64,000 nt of DNA from Cellvibrio sp. pealriver. GTDB taxonomy: Bacteria > Pseudomonadota > Gammaproteobacteria > Pseudomonadales > Cellvibrionaceae. Position 1 is the stretch's first letter; each line of letters starts with the position of its first letter. Positions 17,595-25,783 of this stretch are shown one piece after another. A program made the position numbers and the translations under genes. The stretch lies in NCBI RefSeq assembly GCF_001183545.1, contig NZ_KQ236688.1:1145149-1209148 (forward strand), in the 5' to 3' direction. A model generated the notes under the pieces. The model worked only from the letters and a program-made list of their open reading frames with translations. It was not told the origin of the DNA and ran no database searches.

Positions 17595-18296
17595 ATGAGC
17601 GTATCCGGTACTTCATCAGCCAATAGCGTCACTGACAATTTAAGCATCACTAAAAAAACAGAAACCAAAAAAAATACCAATGAGTTGGGCCAGGCTGCGT
17701 TTCTGGAATTGATGATTACGCAAATGAACAACCAAAACCCATTGAGCCCGCAAGACAACAGTGAATTTGTTGCTCAGTTGGCGCAATTCAGCTCGGTGGA
17801 AGGGTTGGAGCGTTTAAACAACAGCTTCAATAGTTTTATGTCCAATAATGCGTTGCAAGCGTCTTCTTTGGTTGGGCGCAGCGTAACGGTTGAATCGGAA
17901 AAAAGTACCTTGGTTAAAGGCGGTATTGTGGCGGGCAGTGCTGATCTGGCGTACTCCACAAATAATTTAAAAATTAATATTTACGACGAAGTTGGTGCGA
18001 TTGTACAAACAATCCCGGTTGGCGAAGTGCCTCAAGGTGAAATGGTATTCCGTTGGGATGGGCAAAATATGGAAGTGAATGGCAAGTTGCTTGATTGGGA
18101 AGCAGGTGATGATGCCGCGGCTGCGGGGCAATACCGTTTTGAAATTACCGCTGACCAAAATGGAAAAAATGAAGCCTTGAAAACATCGCTTAGCGCCAAT
18201 GTGAATAGTGTGACGATTGGTGAAAACGGCAAATTGATTTTAAACCTCGCGGGCATAGGCGCGGTTGAAGCGGAAAAAGTAAAACAATTTAACTAA
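17595..18296 (+). CDS. flgD: flagellar hook capping protein FlgD
   Basis: A 233-residue hook cap, needed to polymerise FlgE and then displaced. Seen: the N-terminal scaffold motif FLELMITQMNNQNPLSPQDNSEFVAQLAQFSSVEGL, followed by the FlgD Ig-like/tudor region with VFRWDGQN and AGQYRFEITA. AAAGGAG precedes the ATG. It sits between flgC and flgE, as in almost all gammaproteobacteria. Confidence 0.95.
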   Translation: MSVSGTSSANSVTDNLSITKKTETKKNTNELGQAAFLELMITQMNNQNPLSPQDNSEFVAQLAQFSSVEGLERLNNSFNSFMSNNALQASSLVGRSVTVESEKSTLVKGGIVAGSADLAYSTNNLKINIYDEVGAIVQTIPVGEVPQGEMVFRWDGQNMEVNGKLLDWEAGDDAAAAGQYRFEITADQNGKNEALKTSLSANVNSVTIGENGKLILNLAGIGAVEAEKVKQFN

Positions 18297-18415
18297 TCAT
18301 TAAACTTGAACACTTGGATTAGCTTTAGCAGTTGACTTAGATAGTTGAATGATTGATTTGAATTAATTGTTAGATAAAAAATCCTGAACGTTAAACGTTA
18401 TGGCTGAGGTGTAAT

Positions 18416-20884
18416 ATGTCTTTTAATACAGCGTTAAGCGGAATTCGTGCAGCTAATACTGATCTGCAAGTGACCGGTAATAATATCGCCAACGCCAGTA
18501 CCGTTGGTTTTAAATCGTCACGCGCTGAATTTGGCGATGTATACACGAGTACCTTGTTAGGTGGTGGTTCAAACACTGCAGGTAGCGGTGTGAATATCCA
18601 GAATATTCGCCAGCAATTTACACAAGGTAATTTGAAATTTACCCAAAACGAATTGGATTTATCGGTTAACGGTGAAGGATTTTTTGTTGTCGAAAAAAAT
18701 GGCGAGCGCTTGTATACCCGTGCAGGCACATTCGGGTTAGATAAGAATGGCTATATCGTGAATGGGACTGGCGCGTTATTGCAAGGCTTTGCAGCCGATG
18801 CAGAAGGTAATGTGAGTGGTATATTGAGTGATTTACGTGTCGATGTAAGTTCGCAAGACCCGCGCCAGACTACGGGTGTATTCGCATCTTACAATTTGGA
18901 TTCCAATGAATTGGTATTGGAGTCAACCGGACAACGTTTTTCTACCAATGGCACTGGTATCAGTAACGCGATACTTGGTTTAAAAGAACCGGTCACATCT
19001 ACCGTGGACATTGCCACAGCAACTGCATCGGCAGGTTCACCCATTGTTGTTGCTGTACCTAGTGCAGGCCCACCAGTGGTGGCAGCAACAGTGCTGCAGC
19101 TGTCGCGCACAGTACCTGGCAACCCTACAGCACAAACAGTGAATATCACTATCTCCCCAGGTACGTATAACAATTTGACCGCTGTCGCTAACGAAATTAA
19201 TAACCAAAACTTCAGTAGCCCTGTGCCATTGAATGTCCAAGCATTTGTGGATACTGACGGCAATTTAAAAATACGCGATCTCGCTGCGGGTGTCGCTTCT
19301 GATTTGGATATTTCAACCATTAGTGGTGCCAATGCCCTTACGACAGCAGTAGATGCGATTACTCCTGCAGATATTATTGTAGGGCAACCAAAAGTCACCA
19401 ATGATTACGCATCGCATACGTTGGTGATTCAAGGTCCAGGCACCACTGCACCTGTTACTTACATTAGTAAATACGGTGCCGGTGCAGATACAACCGCATC
19501 AGAATTAAATTCATTAGCAGGTATTAGTGCAACCGCGCGCACCACCGCGACTGTTTTGAGAGAAGTGCCGGCAAATCCTGGCCCACCAGCAACACCTGCT
19601 AAACCCTTTGTCAATAATACGGGGACGTTCACTCTCAATGGTGTGGTATTAACTTCTTCAACAGCAGTTGATATGACTGATTTGGCTGAGGAAATTAACA
19701 AGCTCAGCAAATCTACTTTATTTGGTATTACTGCAAGTGTTAACGAAACTACTGGTGATCTTGAAGTGGTATCGGCAACAGGGCGTGACCTTGACTTTTC
19801 GTTCGGTGCAGCAGGCGATGTAGTCGGTATTATTGGTAGTCAAGGTGTATTGCAAGAATTGGATACCATCACAACCCCTGCATTAGTTAACAGCGCCATT
19901 AAAGTGGGTGGTGAAATTACTGTTACCATGCAAGAGGGTTATTCGATTACCGCTAGCCAACCTACAACACCGGTGAGTGGTGGCATTTTGTTTGGCGCAA
20001 TTGGTGATCCGACTTTTTTTACTCCCGTGCCGATTAACGCATTTGATCCCAACGATCAAAAAACATTTAACCACGCAACGACTACGCCTGTGTATGACAG
20101 CTTGGGGAACGTTCACTCAATGCGTCAATATTTTGTGAAGCAAGCGTACGATCCTGCTGATCCGACAACATCGCCTAACCATTGGAAAATGTATGTGCAA
20201 ATTGATGGTCAAAACGTAGGTGATCCCGATCCAACTTTGCCATCACCAGACAATATCGCACCTACTATGGCGTCGTTTGATGTCCACTTCACACCTGAGG
20301 GCACCATCAATAGATCAATGACCGATGCCATCCTGATCTCCAACTGGACCCCGTTGGGTAAAGACGGGCAACCAGTAGGCGCGTTGGGACCATTGAATGT
20401 GTTGCAGGGCGGCACTATCCCTGTGGCTGAGCCACCAGCCAGCTCAAACTTTTTGATTGATCTTGAAGGCAGTACTCAATTTGGCAGTGTGTTTTCTGTG
20501 GAGGAATTGGACCAAAACGGTTACGCCACTGGCCGCTTGGCTGGGTTGGATGTGAGCAATACCGGTATTGTGTTTGCCCGTTTCACTAACGGTGAAGCGC
20601 AAGTATTGGGGCAGGTGGCTTTGGCTAACTTTGCCAGCGTGGATGGTTTGAAACCAACAGGCGATACCATGTGGGCGCAGACGTTTGAATCGGGTGAGGC
20701 GATTGTAGGTGCGCCAGGTTCATCGCAACTGGGCAACATTACCGCCGGTGCAGTAGAAGAATCCAACGTGGATTTGTCGGAGCAGTTGGTGAACCTGATT
20801 ATAGCCCAGCGCAATTATCAGGCGAACGCCAAAACCATTGAAACCGCAAACGCAACCACCCAGACCATCATTAACTTGCGATAA
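18416..20884 (+). CDS. flgE: flagellar hook protein FlgE, enlarged
   Basis: An 822-residue hook protein, about twice the enteric FlgE length. The conserved D0/D1 ends are clear: N-terminal FNTALSGIRAANTDLQVTGNNIANASTVGFKSSRAEFGD, and C-terminal EESNVDLSEQLVNLIIAQRNYQANAKTIETA. The extra length lies in the middle (about residues 190-540), rich in T, A, V and P. It includes an ING-type segment, TFTLNGVVL, like those in the flagellins. The insert should be exposed on the hook surface. A strong terminator ends the flgB-flgE unit. Frame and codon style continue without break, so this is not a fusion error. Confidence 0.93.
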   Translation: MSFNTALSGIRAANTDLQVTGNNIANASTVGFKSSRAEFGDVYTSTLLGGGSNTAGSGVNIQNIRQQFTQGNLKFTQNELDLSVNGEGFFVVEKNGERLYTRAGTFGLDKNGYIVNGTGALLQGFAADAEGNVSGILSDLRVDVSSQDPRQTTGVFASYNLDSNELVLESTGQRFSTNGTGISNAILGLKEPVTSTVDIATATASAGSPIVVAVPSAGPPVVAATVLQLSRTVPGNPTAQTVNITISPGTYNNLTAVANEINNQNFSSPVPLNVQAFVDTDGNLKIRDLAAGVASDLDISTISGANALTTAVDAITPADIIVGQPKVTNDYASHTLVIQGPGTTAPVTYISKYGAGADTTASELNSLAGISATARTTATVLREVPANPGPPATPAKPFVNNTGTFTLNGVVLTSSTAVDMTDLAEEINKLSKSTLFGITASVNETTGDLEVVSATGRDLDFSFGAAGDVVGIIGSQGVLQELDTITTPALVNSAIKVGGEITVTMQEGYSITASQPTTPVSGGILFGAIGDPTFFTPVPINAFDPNDQKTFNHATTTPVYDSLGNVHSMRQYFVKQAYDPADPTTSPNHWKMYVQIDGQNVGDPDPTLPSPDNIAPTMASFDVHFTPEGTINRSMTDAILISNWTPLGKDGQPVGALGPLNVLQGGTIPVAEPPASSNFLIDLEGSTQFGSVFSVEELDQNGYATGRLAGLDVSNTGIVFARFTNGEAQVLGQVALANFASVDGLKPTGDTMWAQTFESGEAIVGAPGSSQLGNITAGAVEESNVDLSEQLVNLIIAQRNYQANAKTIETANATTQTIINLR

Positions 20885-20904
20885 CAAAATCGCTTCGTTA
20901 CATA

Positions 20905-20936
20905 GCGGCAAAGAGCGGAAGCTCTTTGCCGCTTTC
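20905..20936 (+). terminator. rho-independent terminator after flgE
   Basis: A perfect 12-bp stem, GCGGCAAAGAGC / GCTCTTTGCCGC, with loop GGAA and a T-rich tail. It closes the flgBCDE unit before the sigma-54 promoter of flgF. Confidence 0.9.
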
Positions 20937-21015
20937 TATTGGGCTTTTATTCTTTTCTTCGTGATACAAATATAAAAGTCTTTTTAATTCAGTTGTTTAG
21001 GTGCCATTCAAACAT

Positions 21016-21031
21016 TGGCACTGCTCTTGCA
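21016..21031 (+). promoter_or_regulatory. sigma-54 promoter for flgF onward
   Basis: TGGCAC-TGCTC-TTGCA, a full match to the core consensus. The predicted start is near 21042. It lies inside the longest possible flgF reading frame, which shows that the true flgF start is further downstream. Confidence 0.92.
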
Positions 21032-21114
21032 AAATCTCCAGTAATGGCAAATCCGCCAAAAAACTAGCGGCATTTTTATTCCTTCATAAGGCTGCTAGCA
21101 CTGGAGACACAATC

Positions 21115-21858
21115 GTGGATAAAGCACTTTTTATCGCAATGACCGGTGCCAAGCACAACATGCTGGCGCAGGCCAATCGCGCCAATAATCTGGCTAATTT
21201 GAGCACTACCGGATTTCGTGCTGACTTTGAACAGTCGCGCAGCATGGGTGTGTATTACGGCGATGGCCAGCCAACCCGCGCGTATGCCATGACGGAATCC
21301 CCCCGCGCTGATTTCACGCCGGGCTCAATGATCGCCACCAACAATCCACTCGACGTTGCGATACAAGGTAATGGTTTTATTGCTGTGCAGTCACCTGATG
21401 GCACAGAAGCTTATACCCGTGCTGGCAACATGGCGGTAGATGCAACCGGCATGTTGCGCACTGCCAATGGTCTACCGGTATTAGGTGCTGGTGGGCCAAT
21501 CAACATTCCCGAAAATGAAAAAGTCCAGATCGGTGCTGACGGCATTATTTCCATTATCGGCCAAGGGCAGGGACCCGAGGCGATGGTGCAAGTCGGGCAA
21601 ATCAAATTAGTGAATCCCGATATTCAAAATATTGAAAAGGGCGATGACGGTTTGTTTCGCCAACGCGATGGTGAAATTGCCCTGCCTGCGGTTGAAGTGA
21701 CCTTGCGTAGCGGCATGCTGGAAAGCAGTAACGTCAATGCGATCGAAGAGTTTACGCAAATTCTTAGCCTCGCACGCCAGTATGAAATGCAAGTCAAGGT
21801 GATGAAATCGGCAGAAGAAAATTCCGCTGCATCTGCCCAGCTGTTGCAAATGTCGTAA
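21115..21858 (+). CDS. flgF: flagellar proximal rod protein FlgF
   Basis: A 247-residue rod protein. Start GTG at 21115 (VDKALFIAMTGAKHN) with GGAG nine bases upstream. A codon at 21001 in the same frame is rejected because the sigma-54 promoter lies within it. Seen: QANRANNLANLSTTGFRADFEQ, VAIQGNGFIAVQSPDGTEAYTRAGN, and the C-terminal GMLESSNVNAIEEFTQILSLARQYEMQVKVMKSAEEN. It heads the unit flgF-flgG-flgH-flgI-flgJ-flgK. Confidence 0.95.
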   Translation: MDKALFIAMTGAKHNMLAQANRANNLANLSTTGFRADFEQSRSMGVYYGDGQPTRAYAMTESPRADFTPGSMIATNNPLDVAIQGNGFIAVQSPDGTEAYTRAGNMAVDATGMLRTANGLPVLGAGGPINIPENEKVQIGADGIISIIGQGQGPEAMVQVGQIKLVNPDIQNIEKGDDGLFRQRDGEIALPAVEVTLRSGMLESSNVNAIEEFTQILSLARQYEMQVKVMKSAEENSAASAQLLQMS

Positions 21859-21906
21859 TTTTTTAATGCGTTTTTTCGTTCACGCATTTAACCAGAGGAA
21901 TAGATC

Positions 21907-22692
21907 ATGCACGCCGCACTCTATGTCAGCAAAACCGGTTTGTCTGCACAAGATCGCCAGCTCACTACCATTTCCAATAACCTGGCAAACACCAGCACTA
22001 TTGGTTTCAAGCGTGACCGCGCGATTTTTGAAGATTTGCTGTATCAAAACCAACGCCAACCCGGCGCGCAGCAAACGCAAGAAACTGAATTGCCATCAGG
22101 TTTGCAATTGGGTGCCGGTGTACGTGTAGTTGCAACACAAAAAGAATTTACCCAAGGCAATTTGCAAGTAACGGAGCAATCGCTCGATGTCGCAATTGAC
22201 GGCCATGGTTTTTTACAAGTACTGCAACCCGATGGCACTATCGCTTACACACGCAATGGCCAATTGCAAATCAATGGTGAGGGCCAACTTGTGAATGCAG
22301 ATGGTTATTTACTAGAGCCTGCGATTATTGTTCCCGAAGGTGCCAACAAAATTACCATTGGCGCAAACGGTACCGTTAATGCGTACACGCCCGGCCAGGT
22401 TGACCCACAACAGCTAGGCGATATTACTCTGGTTGATTTTATAAACCATTCCGGTTTGCAGCCCATTGGCGGCAACTTGTTTGTGGAAACTGTTGCCAGT
22501 GGAAACCCGATTCAGGGAACGCCCGGTGAAAATGGTTTGGGCGTAATAAAGCAAGGTATGTTGGAAAACTCCAACGTGGATATTGTTGAGGAGATGGTCA
22601 ACATGATCACCACCCAACGCGCTTACGAGATGAACTCCAAAGTCGTTTCCACTGCAGACCAAATGCTGCAATACATCACCCAAAATCTTTAA
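21907..22692 (+). CDS. flgG: flagellar distal rod protein FlgG
   Basis: A 261-residue distal rod subunit of the usual length. Seen: LYVSKTGLSAQDRQLTTISNNLANTSTIGFKRDRAIFEDLLYQ, the FlgG-specific loop region after DLLYQ, VAIDGHGFLQVLQPDGTIAYTRNG, and the C-terminal LENSNVDIVEEMVNMITTQRAYEMNSKVVSTADQML. AGAGGA precedes the ATG. It is 48 bases after flgF. Confidence 0.96.
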   Translation: MHAALYVSKTGLSAQDRQLTTISNNLANTSTIGFKRDRAIFEDLLYQNQRQPGAQQTQETELPSGLQLGAGVRVVATQKEFTQGNLQVTEQSLDVAIDGHGFLQVLQPDGTIAYTRNGQLQINGEGQLVNADGYLLEPAIIVPEGANKITIGANGTVNAYTPGQVDPQQLGDITLVDFINHSGLQPIGGNLFVETVASGNPIQGTPGENGLGVIKQGMLENSNVDIVEEMVNMITTQRAYEMNSKVVSTADQMLQYITQNL

Positions 22693-22707
22693 GTGAGTGA
22701 TTTAATC

Positions 22708-23427
22708 ATGCGCACTTTTCATGTTGGTAAAAAAATGTCGCTGACATTGTGGATATTAAAACTGTTCGCGTTAACGGCATTGGCAACATCGCTCAGCGGC
22801 TGTTTTACTAACAAAAAGCCAATGGCAGATGATCCTGCCTATGCACCCACAGTGGCAGCCAATATGCCTGTGCCGCAGCGTACAGAAGGTTCTTTGTATC
22901 AAGACACTTACGGTTTGAATTTATTCAATGATCGCAAAGCGCATTTTGTGGGCGATGTTATTACTGTGACCTTAAGTGAGCGCACCGTATCACGTAAATC
23001 ATCGGGTGTTACCACTAGCAAAAACAGTGGTGTCGATTTCAATGCTGGTCCTTTGCTAGGACAAAACCCAACGATTAAAGGTAACGAATTAACAACCACT
23101 CTGGAGCAGGCTAGAACTTTTGATGGCAGTGCCGATGCTGACCAAAGCAATAGTTTGCAAGGCAACATTACTGTGACCGTTGCTGAAATTTTGCCAAACG
23201 GCAATTTGATTGTGCGCGGTGAAAAATGGATCACATTAAATCGCGGTGATGAATTTATCCGCATCAGTGGAATTGTAAGGCCCGATGACATAGCACCTGA
23301 TAACACCATTGTGTCTACCCGTTTGGCGAATGCAAAAATTTCTTACAGTGGTTCAGGCGAATTGGCTAGCACCCAACAAATGGGGTGGTTGTCCCGCTTT
23401 TTTAATAGCGATCTTTGGCCTTTATAA
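22708..23427 (+). CDS. flgH: flagellar L-ring lipoprotein FlgH
   Basis: A 239-residue outer-membrane lipoprotein forming the L ring. Seen: a signal peptide ending in lipobox LSGC, then the conserved [58 protein letters not shown] and C-terminal [17 protein letters not shown]. The start is uncertain. A GTG at 22693 abuts the flgG stop, an ATG at 22708 is chosen, and an ATG at 22738 would also leave an intact signal peptide. Confidence 0.93.
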   Translation: MRTFHVGKKMSLTLWILKLFALTALATSLSGCFTNKKPMADDPAYAPTVAANMPVPQRTEGSLYQDTYGLNLFNDRKAHFVGDVITVTLSERTVSRKSSGVTTSKNSGVDFNAGPLLGQNPTIKGNELTTTLEQARTFDGSADADQSNSLQGNITVTVAEILPNGNLIVRGEKWITLNRGDEFIRISGIVRPDDIAPDNTIVSTRLANAKISYSGSGELASTQQMGWLSRFFNSDLWPL

Positions 23428-23464
23428 ACAAGCCCGCTGTCACTTTTTCTGTAGAGGTATTTTT

Positions 23465-24568
23465 ATGCGTAGTGTTTATTGTTTGGTGCTTGGCATCGCA
23501 TTGGTTTTCAGTAGTGCAGCCCAAGCTGAGCGCATTAAAGATATCGCCAGTGTTGCCGGTGTGCGTGCCAACCAATTGGTGGGTTATGGTTTGGTTGTCG
23601 GGTTGGATGGAACCGGTGACCAAACAACGCAATCGCCTTTTACGGTTCAGTCGTTCAACAGCATGCTCAAGCAGTTTGGTATTACCGTACCGGAAGGTGC
23701 GCGTATGCAAATGAAAAACGTCGCAGCGGTGATGATTCAAGCAGAACTGCCTGCGTTTGCAAAACCAGGGCAAACCCTTGATGTCACCGTCTCGTCTATT
23801 AGTAATGCAAAAAGTTTGCGCGGTGGCAGTTTATTAGTGACCCCCTTAAAAGGCCTCGATGGAAAAGTCTATGCCGTAGCCCAAGGTAATTTAGTGGTGG
23901 GTGGGTTGAGTGCATCGGGTAATGATGGATCAAAAATTACCGTGAATATTCCCAGCGCGGGCCGTATTCCGAGTGGTGCAATTGTAGAGCGTATGGTGGA
24001 AACCAATTTCGCTGCAGGTCAGCCGATTATTTTTAATTTGCATCGCGCGGATTTCACTACTGCCAATGCCTTGGCAAAAAGTATTAACGCCATGTTAGGG
24101 CCTGATATAGCGCGCCCAATGGACGCTGTTTCTATTATGGTGAATTCACCTGCGAACCCGGCGCAGCGCGTTGATTTTATTTCGATGTTGGAAAACATTG
24201 AAGTTACACCAGGTGAAGAAGTTGCCAAAGTGATTATCAATTCACGCACAGGCACCATCGTGGTTGGGAAAAATGTACGAGTGTCTCCTGTTGCAGTAAC
24301 TCACGGTAGCTTGACGGTATCTGTAGCAGAAAGTTTAACCGTAAGTCAGCCAAATGCTTTGGCGGGGGGGCAAACGGTTGTTGTGCCTAGCAGCAATGTA
24401 CAAGCCAATGAAGAAAATAATCCCATGTTTAAGTTTGCACCCGGTGCCAGTCTGGATGACATAGTACGTTCTGTGAATAACGTGGGTGCGTCGCCCAGTG
24501 ATTTGATGGCCATTTTGGAAGCGCTTAAACAATCCGGTGCGCTCAAAGCAGAGTTGGTGGTGATCTAA
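23465..24568 (+). CDS. flgI: flagellar P-ring protein FlgI
   Basis: A 367-residue periplasmic P-ring subunit. The start at 23465 is supported by AGAGG upstream and a normal signal peptide, [21 protein letters not shown]. An in-frame upstream start inside flgH would bury the signal. Seen: [43 protein letters not shown], the conserved [18 protein letters not shown] and [15 protein letters not shown]. FlgI depends on FlgA (encoded at 13582-14340) for assembly. The flgJ start codon directly follows its stop. Confidence 0.95.
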   Translation: MRSVYCLVLGIALVFSSAAQAERIKDIASVAGVRANQLVGYGLVVGLDGTGDQTTQSPFTVQSFNSMLKQFGITVPEGARMQMKNVAAVMIQAELPAFAKPGQTLDVTVSSISNAKSLRGGSLLVTPLKGLDGKVYAVAQGNLVVGGLSASGNDGSKITVNIPSAGRIPSGAIVERMVETNFAAGQPIIFNLHRADFTTANALAKSINAMLGPDIARPMDAVSIMVNSPANPAQRVDFISMLENIEVTPGEEVAKVIINSRTGTIVVGKNVRVSPVAVTHGSLTVSVAESLTVSQPNALAGGQTVVVPSSNVQANEENNPMFKFAPGASLDDIVRSVNNVGASPSDLMAILEALKQSGALKAELVVI

Positions 24569-25780
24569 ATGTTACCTATCGACAGCAGTACAGGCATATC
24601 GCAAATCAAGGATTCCTATCTGGATCCTAATTCGCTGAATTCTGTTAAAGCAATGGGGCGCGATAAAGACCCGCAGGCATTAAAAGAAGTTGCGAAAAAA
24701 TTTGAAGCGATGTTTGTGCAGCAAATGTTGAAGACCATGCGTGAAGCCAATGAGGCTTTTAGTGAAGGTAATTATTTTGATAGCCAAACCACACGCTTTC
24801 ATCGCGACATGCTGGATCAGCAAATGGTGCTTAATTTAACCAGTGGTTCGGGTATTGGTTTAGCAGATCACTTTTATCAGCAAATGCTGAAAAATTATGG
24901 CGGCAACATGAAAGCGCCAGAGAATTCATCAAGTGCGCATGAGCTTGGAGATCTGTCAGACATTGTTGCACATCAGTCATTACCACAAGGTGATTCTACA
25001 AACGGAAGTGTAAAAGAAACGATTGGCGATCTTGGTGAATCTGCCGATGTATTGGGTGATTGGACCAACGATTTTATGCGCATGAGCGATAACTCGAATG
25101 TGCAATCGGTGTTGACAGGTGAGACGGATAAAGACGCTGATAATCCGGTTATTGTTGCGCCTTTCATCAATTATGCAGCAATGCCCACTCATTTGAACAA
25201 AGCTAAGTCTGCTGAGATTCGTGCAGGGCAGAAAGGCAGTATTAGCGATACCCAAGAAAATTTTGTCATGCTGTTGAAGCCCCACGCTGAAAAAGCAGCG
25301 GCAGAGTTGAATATCAATCCGGATGTATTGATTGCCCAGGTTGCATTGGAAACGGGTTGGGGCAAACACGTTATTCATGATAACCAGGGCAATAACAGTT
25401 TTAATCTATTCAATATTAAAGCCAATACCCACTGGCAGGGCGATAAAGTCAATGTATCTACACTTGAGTATCGCAATGGTATAGCGGCAAATGAAAAAGC
25501 AGATTTCCGTAAATATACCGATTACGCAGAAAGCTTTTCAGATTACGTGAGCCTGATGAAAAATAATCCGCGCTATGACGACGTATTGGCAGCAGGAACT
25601 GATTCAAAAAAATACGCAGAAGCATTGCAAGCCGCTGGCTATGCAACAGATCCCGAATACGCTAAAAAAATCAAACGCTTGTTGAATAGTGATGCGATCA
25701 AATCTGTAGGGGAACTCACCAGTACAGTGATTTCCACCTTTACTATGGCAGCGAAAGCTGGCCGCACATTCGTGGAGTAA
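24569..25780 (+). CDS. flgJ: flagellar rod cap / peptidoglycan hydrolase FlgJ
   Basis: A 403-residue two-domain protein, longer than enteric FlgJ (about 313). The N-terminal rod-cap domain (about 35-110) has KKFEAMFVQQMLKTMREA and FHRDMLDQQMVLNLTSGSGIGLAD. The C-terminal glucosaminidase-type domain (about 235-390) has the catalytic Glu in LIAQVALETGWGKHV and NNSFNLFNIKA. The link between them, about 110-235, is long and polar. FlgJ caps the growing rod and opens peptidoglycan. Its ATG follows the flgI stop with no gap, indicating translational coupling. Confidence 0.94.
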   Translation: MLPIDSSTGISQIKDSYLDPNSLNSVKAMGRDKDPQALKEVAKKFEAMFVQQMLKTMREANEAFSEGNYFDSQTTRFHRDMLDQQMVLNLTSGSGIGLADHFYQQMLKNYGGNMKAPENSSSAHELGDLSDIVAHQSLPQGDSTNGSVKETIGDLGESADVLGDWTNDFMRMSDNSNVQSVLTGETDKDADNPVIVAPFINYAAMPTHLNKAKSAEIRAGQKGSISDTQENFVMLLKPHAEKAAAELNINPDVLIAQVALETGWGKHVIHDNQGNNSFNLFNIKANTHWQGDKVNVSTLEYRNGIAANEKADFRKYTDYAESFSDYVSLMKNNPRYDDVLAAGTDSKKYAEALQAAGYATDPEYAKKIKRLLNSDAIKSVGELTSTVISTFTMAAKAGRTFVE

Positions 25781-25783
25781 GTC

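Noticed and set aside
18300..18415. A sigma-54 promoter directly before flgE
   Set aside because: The nearest TGG/GC pair in this gap has a poor core, and flgE is adequately explained by the flgB promoter.
18889..19401. A 170-codon open frame antisense to flgE
   Set aside because: It is a reverse-frame shadow of the T/A/V-rich hook insert, with no homology signal and no ribosome site.
21001..21114. An upstream in-frame start for FlgF
   Set aside because: The sigma-54 promoter lies inside this stretch, and the GTG at 21115 with GGAG upstream gives the family N terminus.
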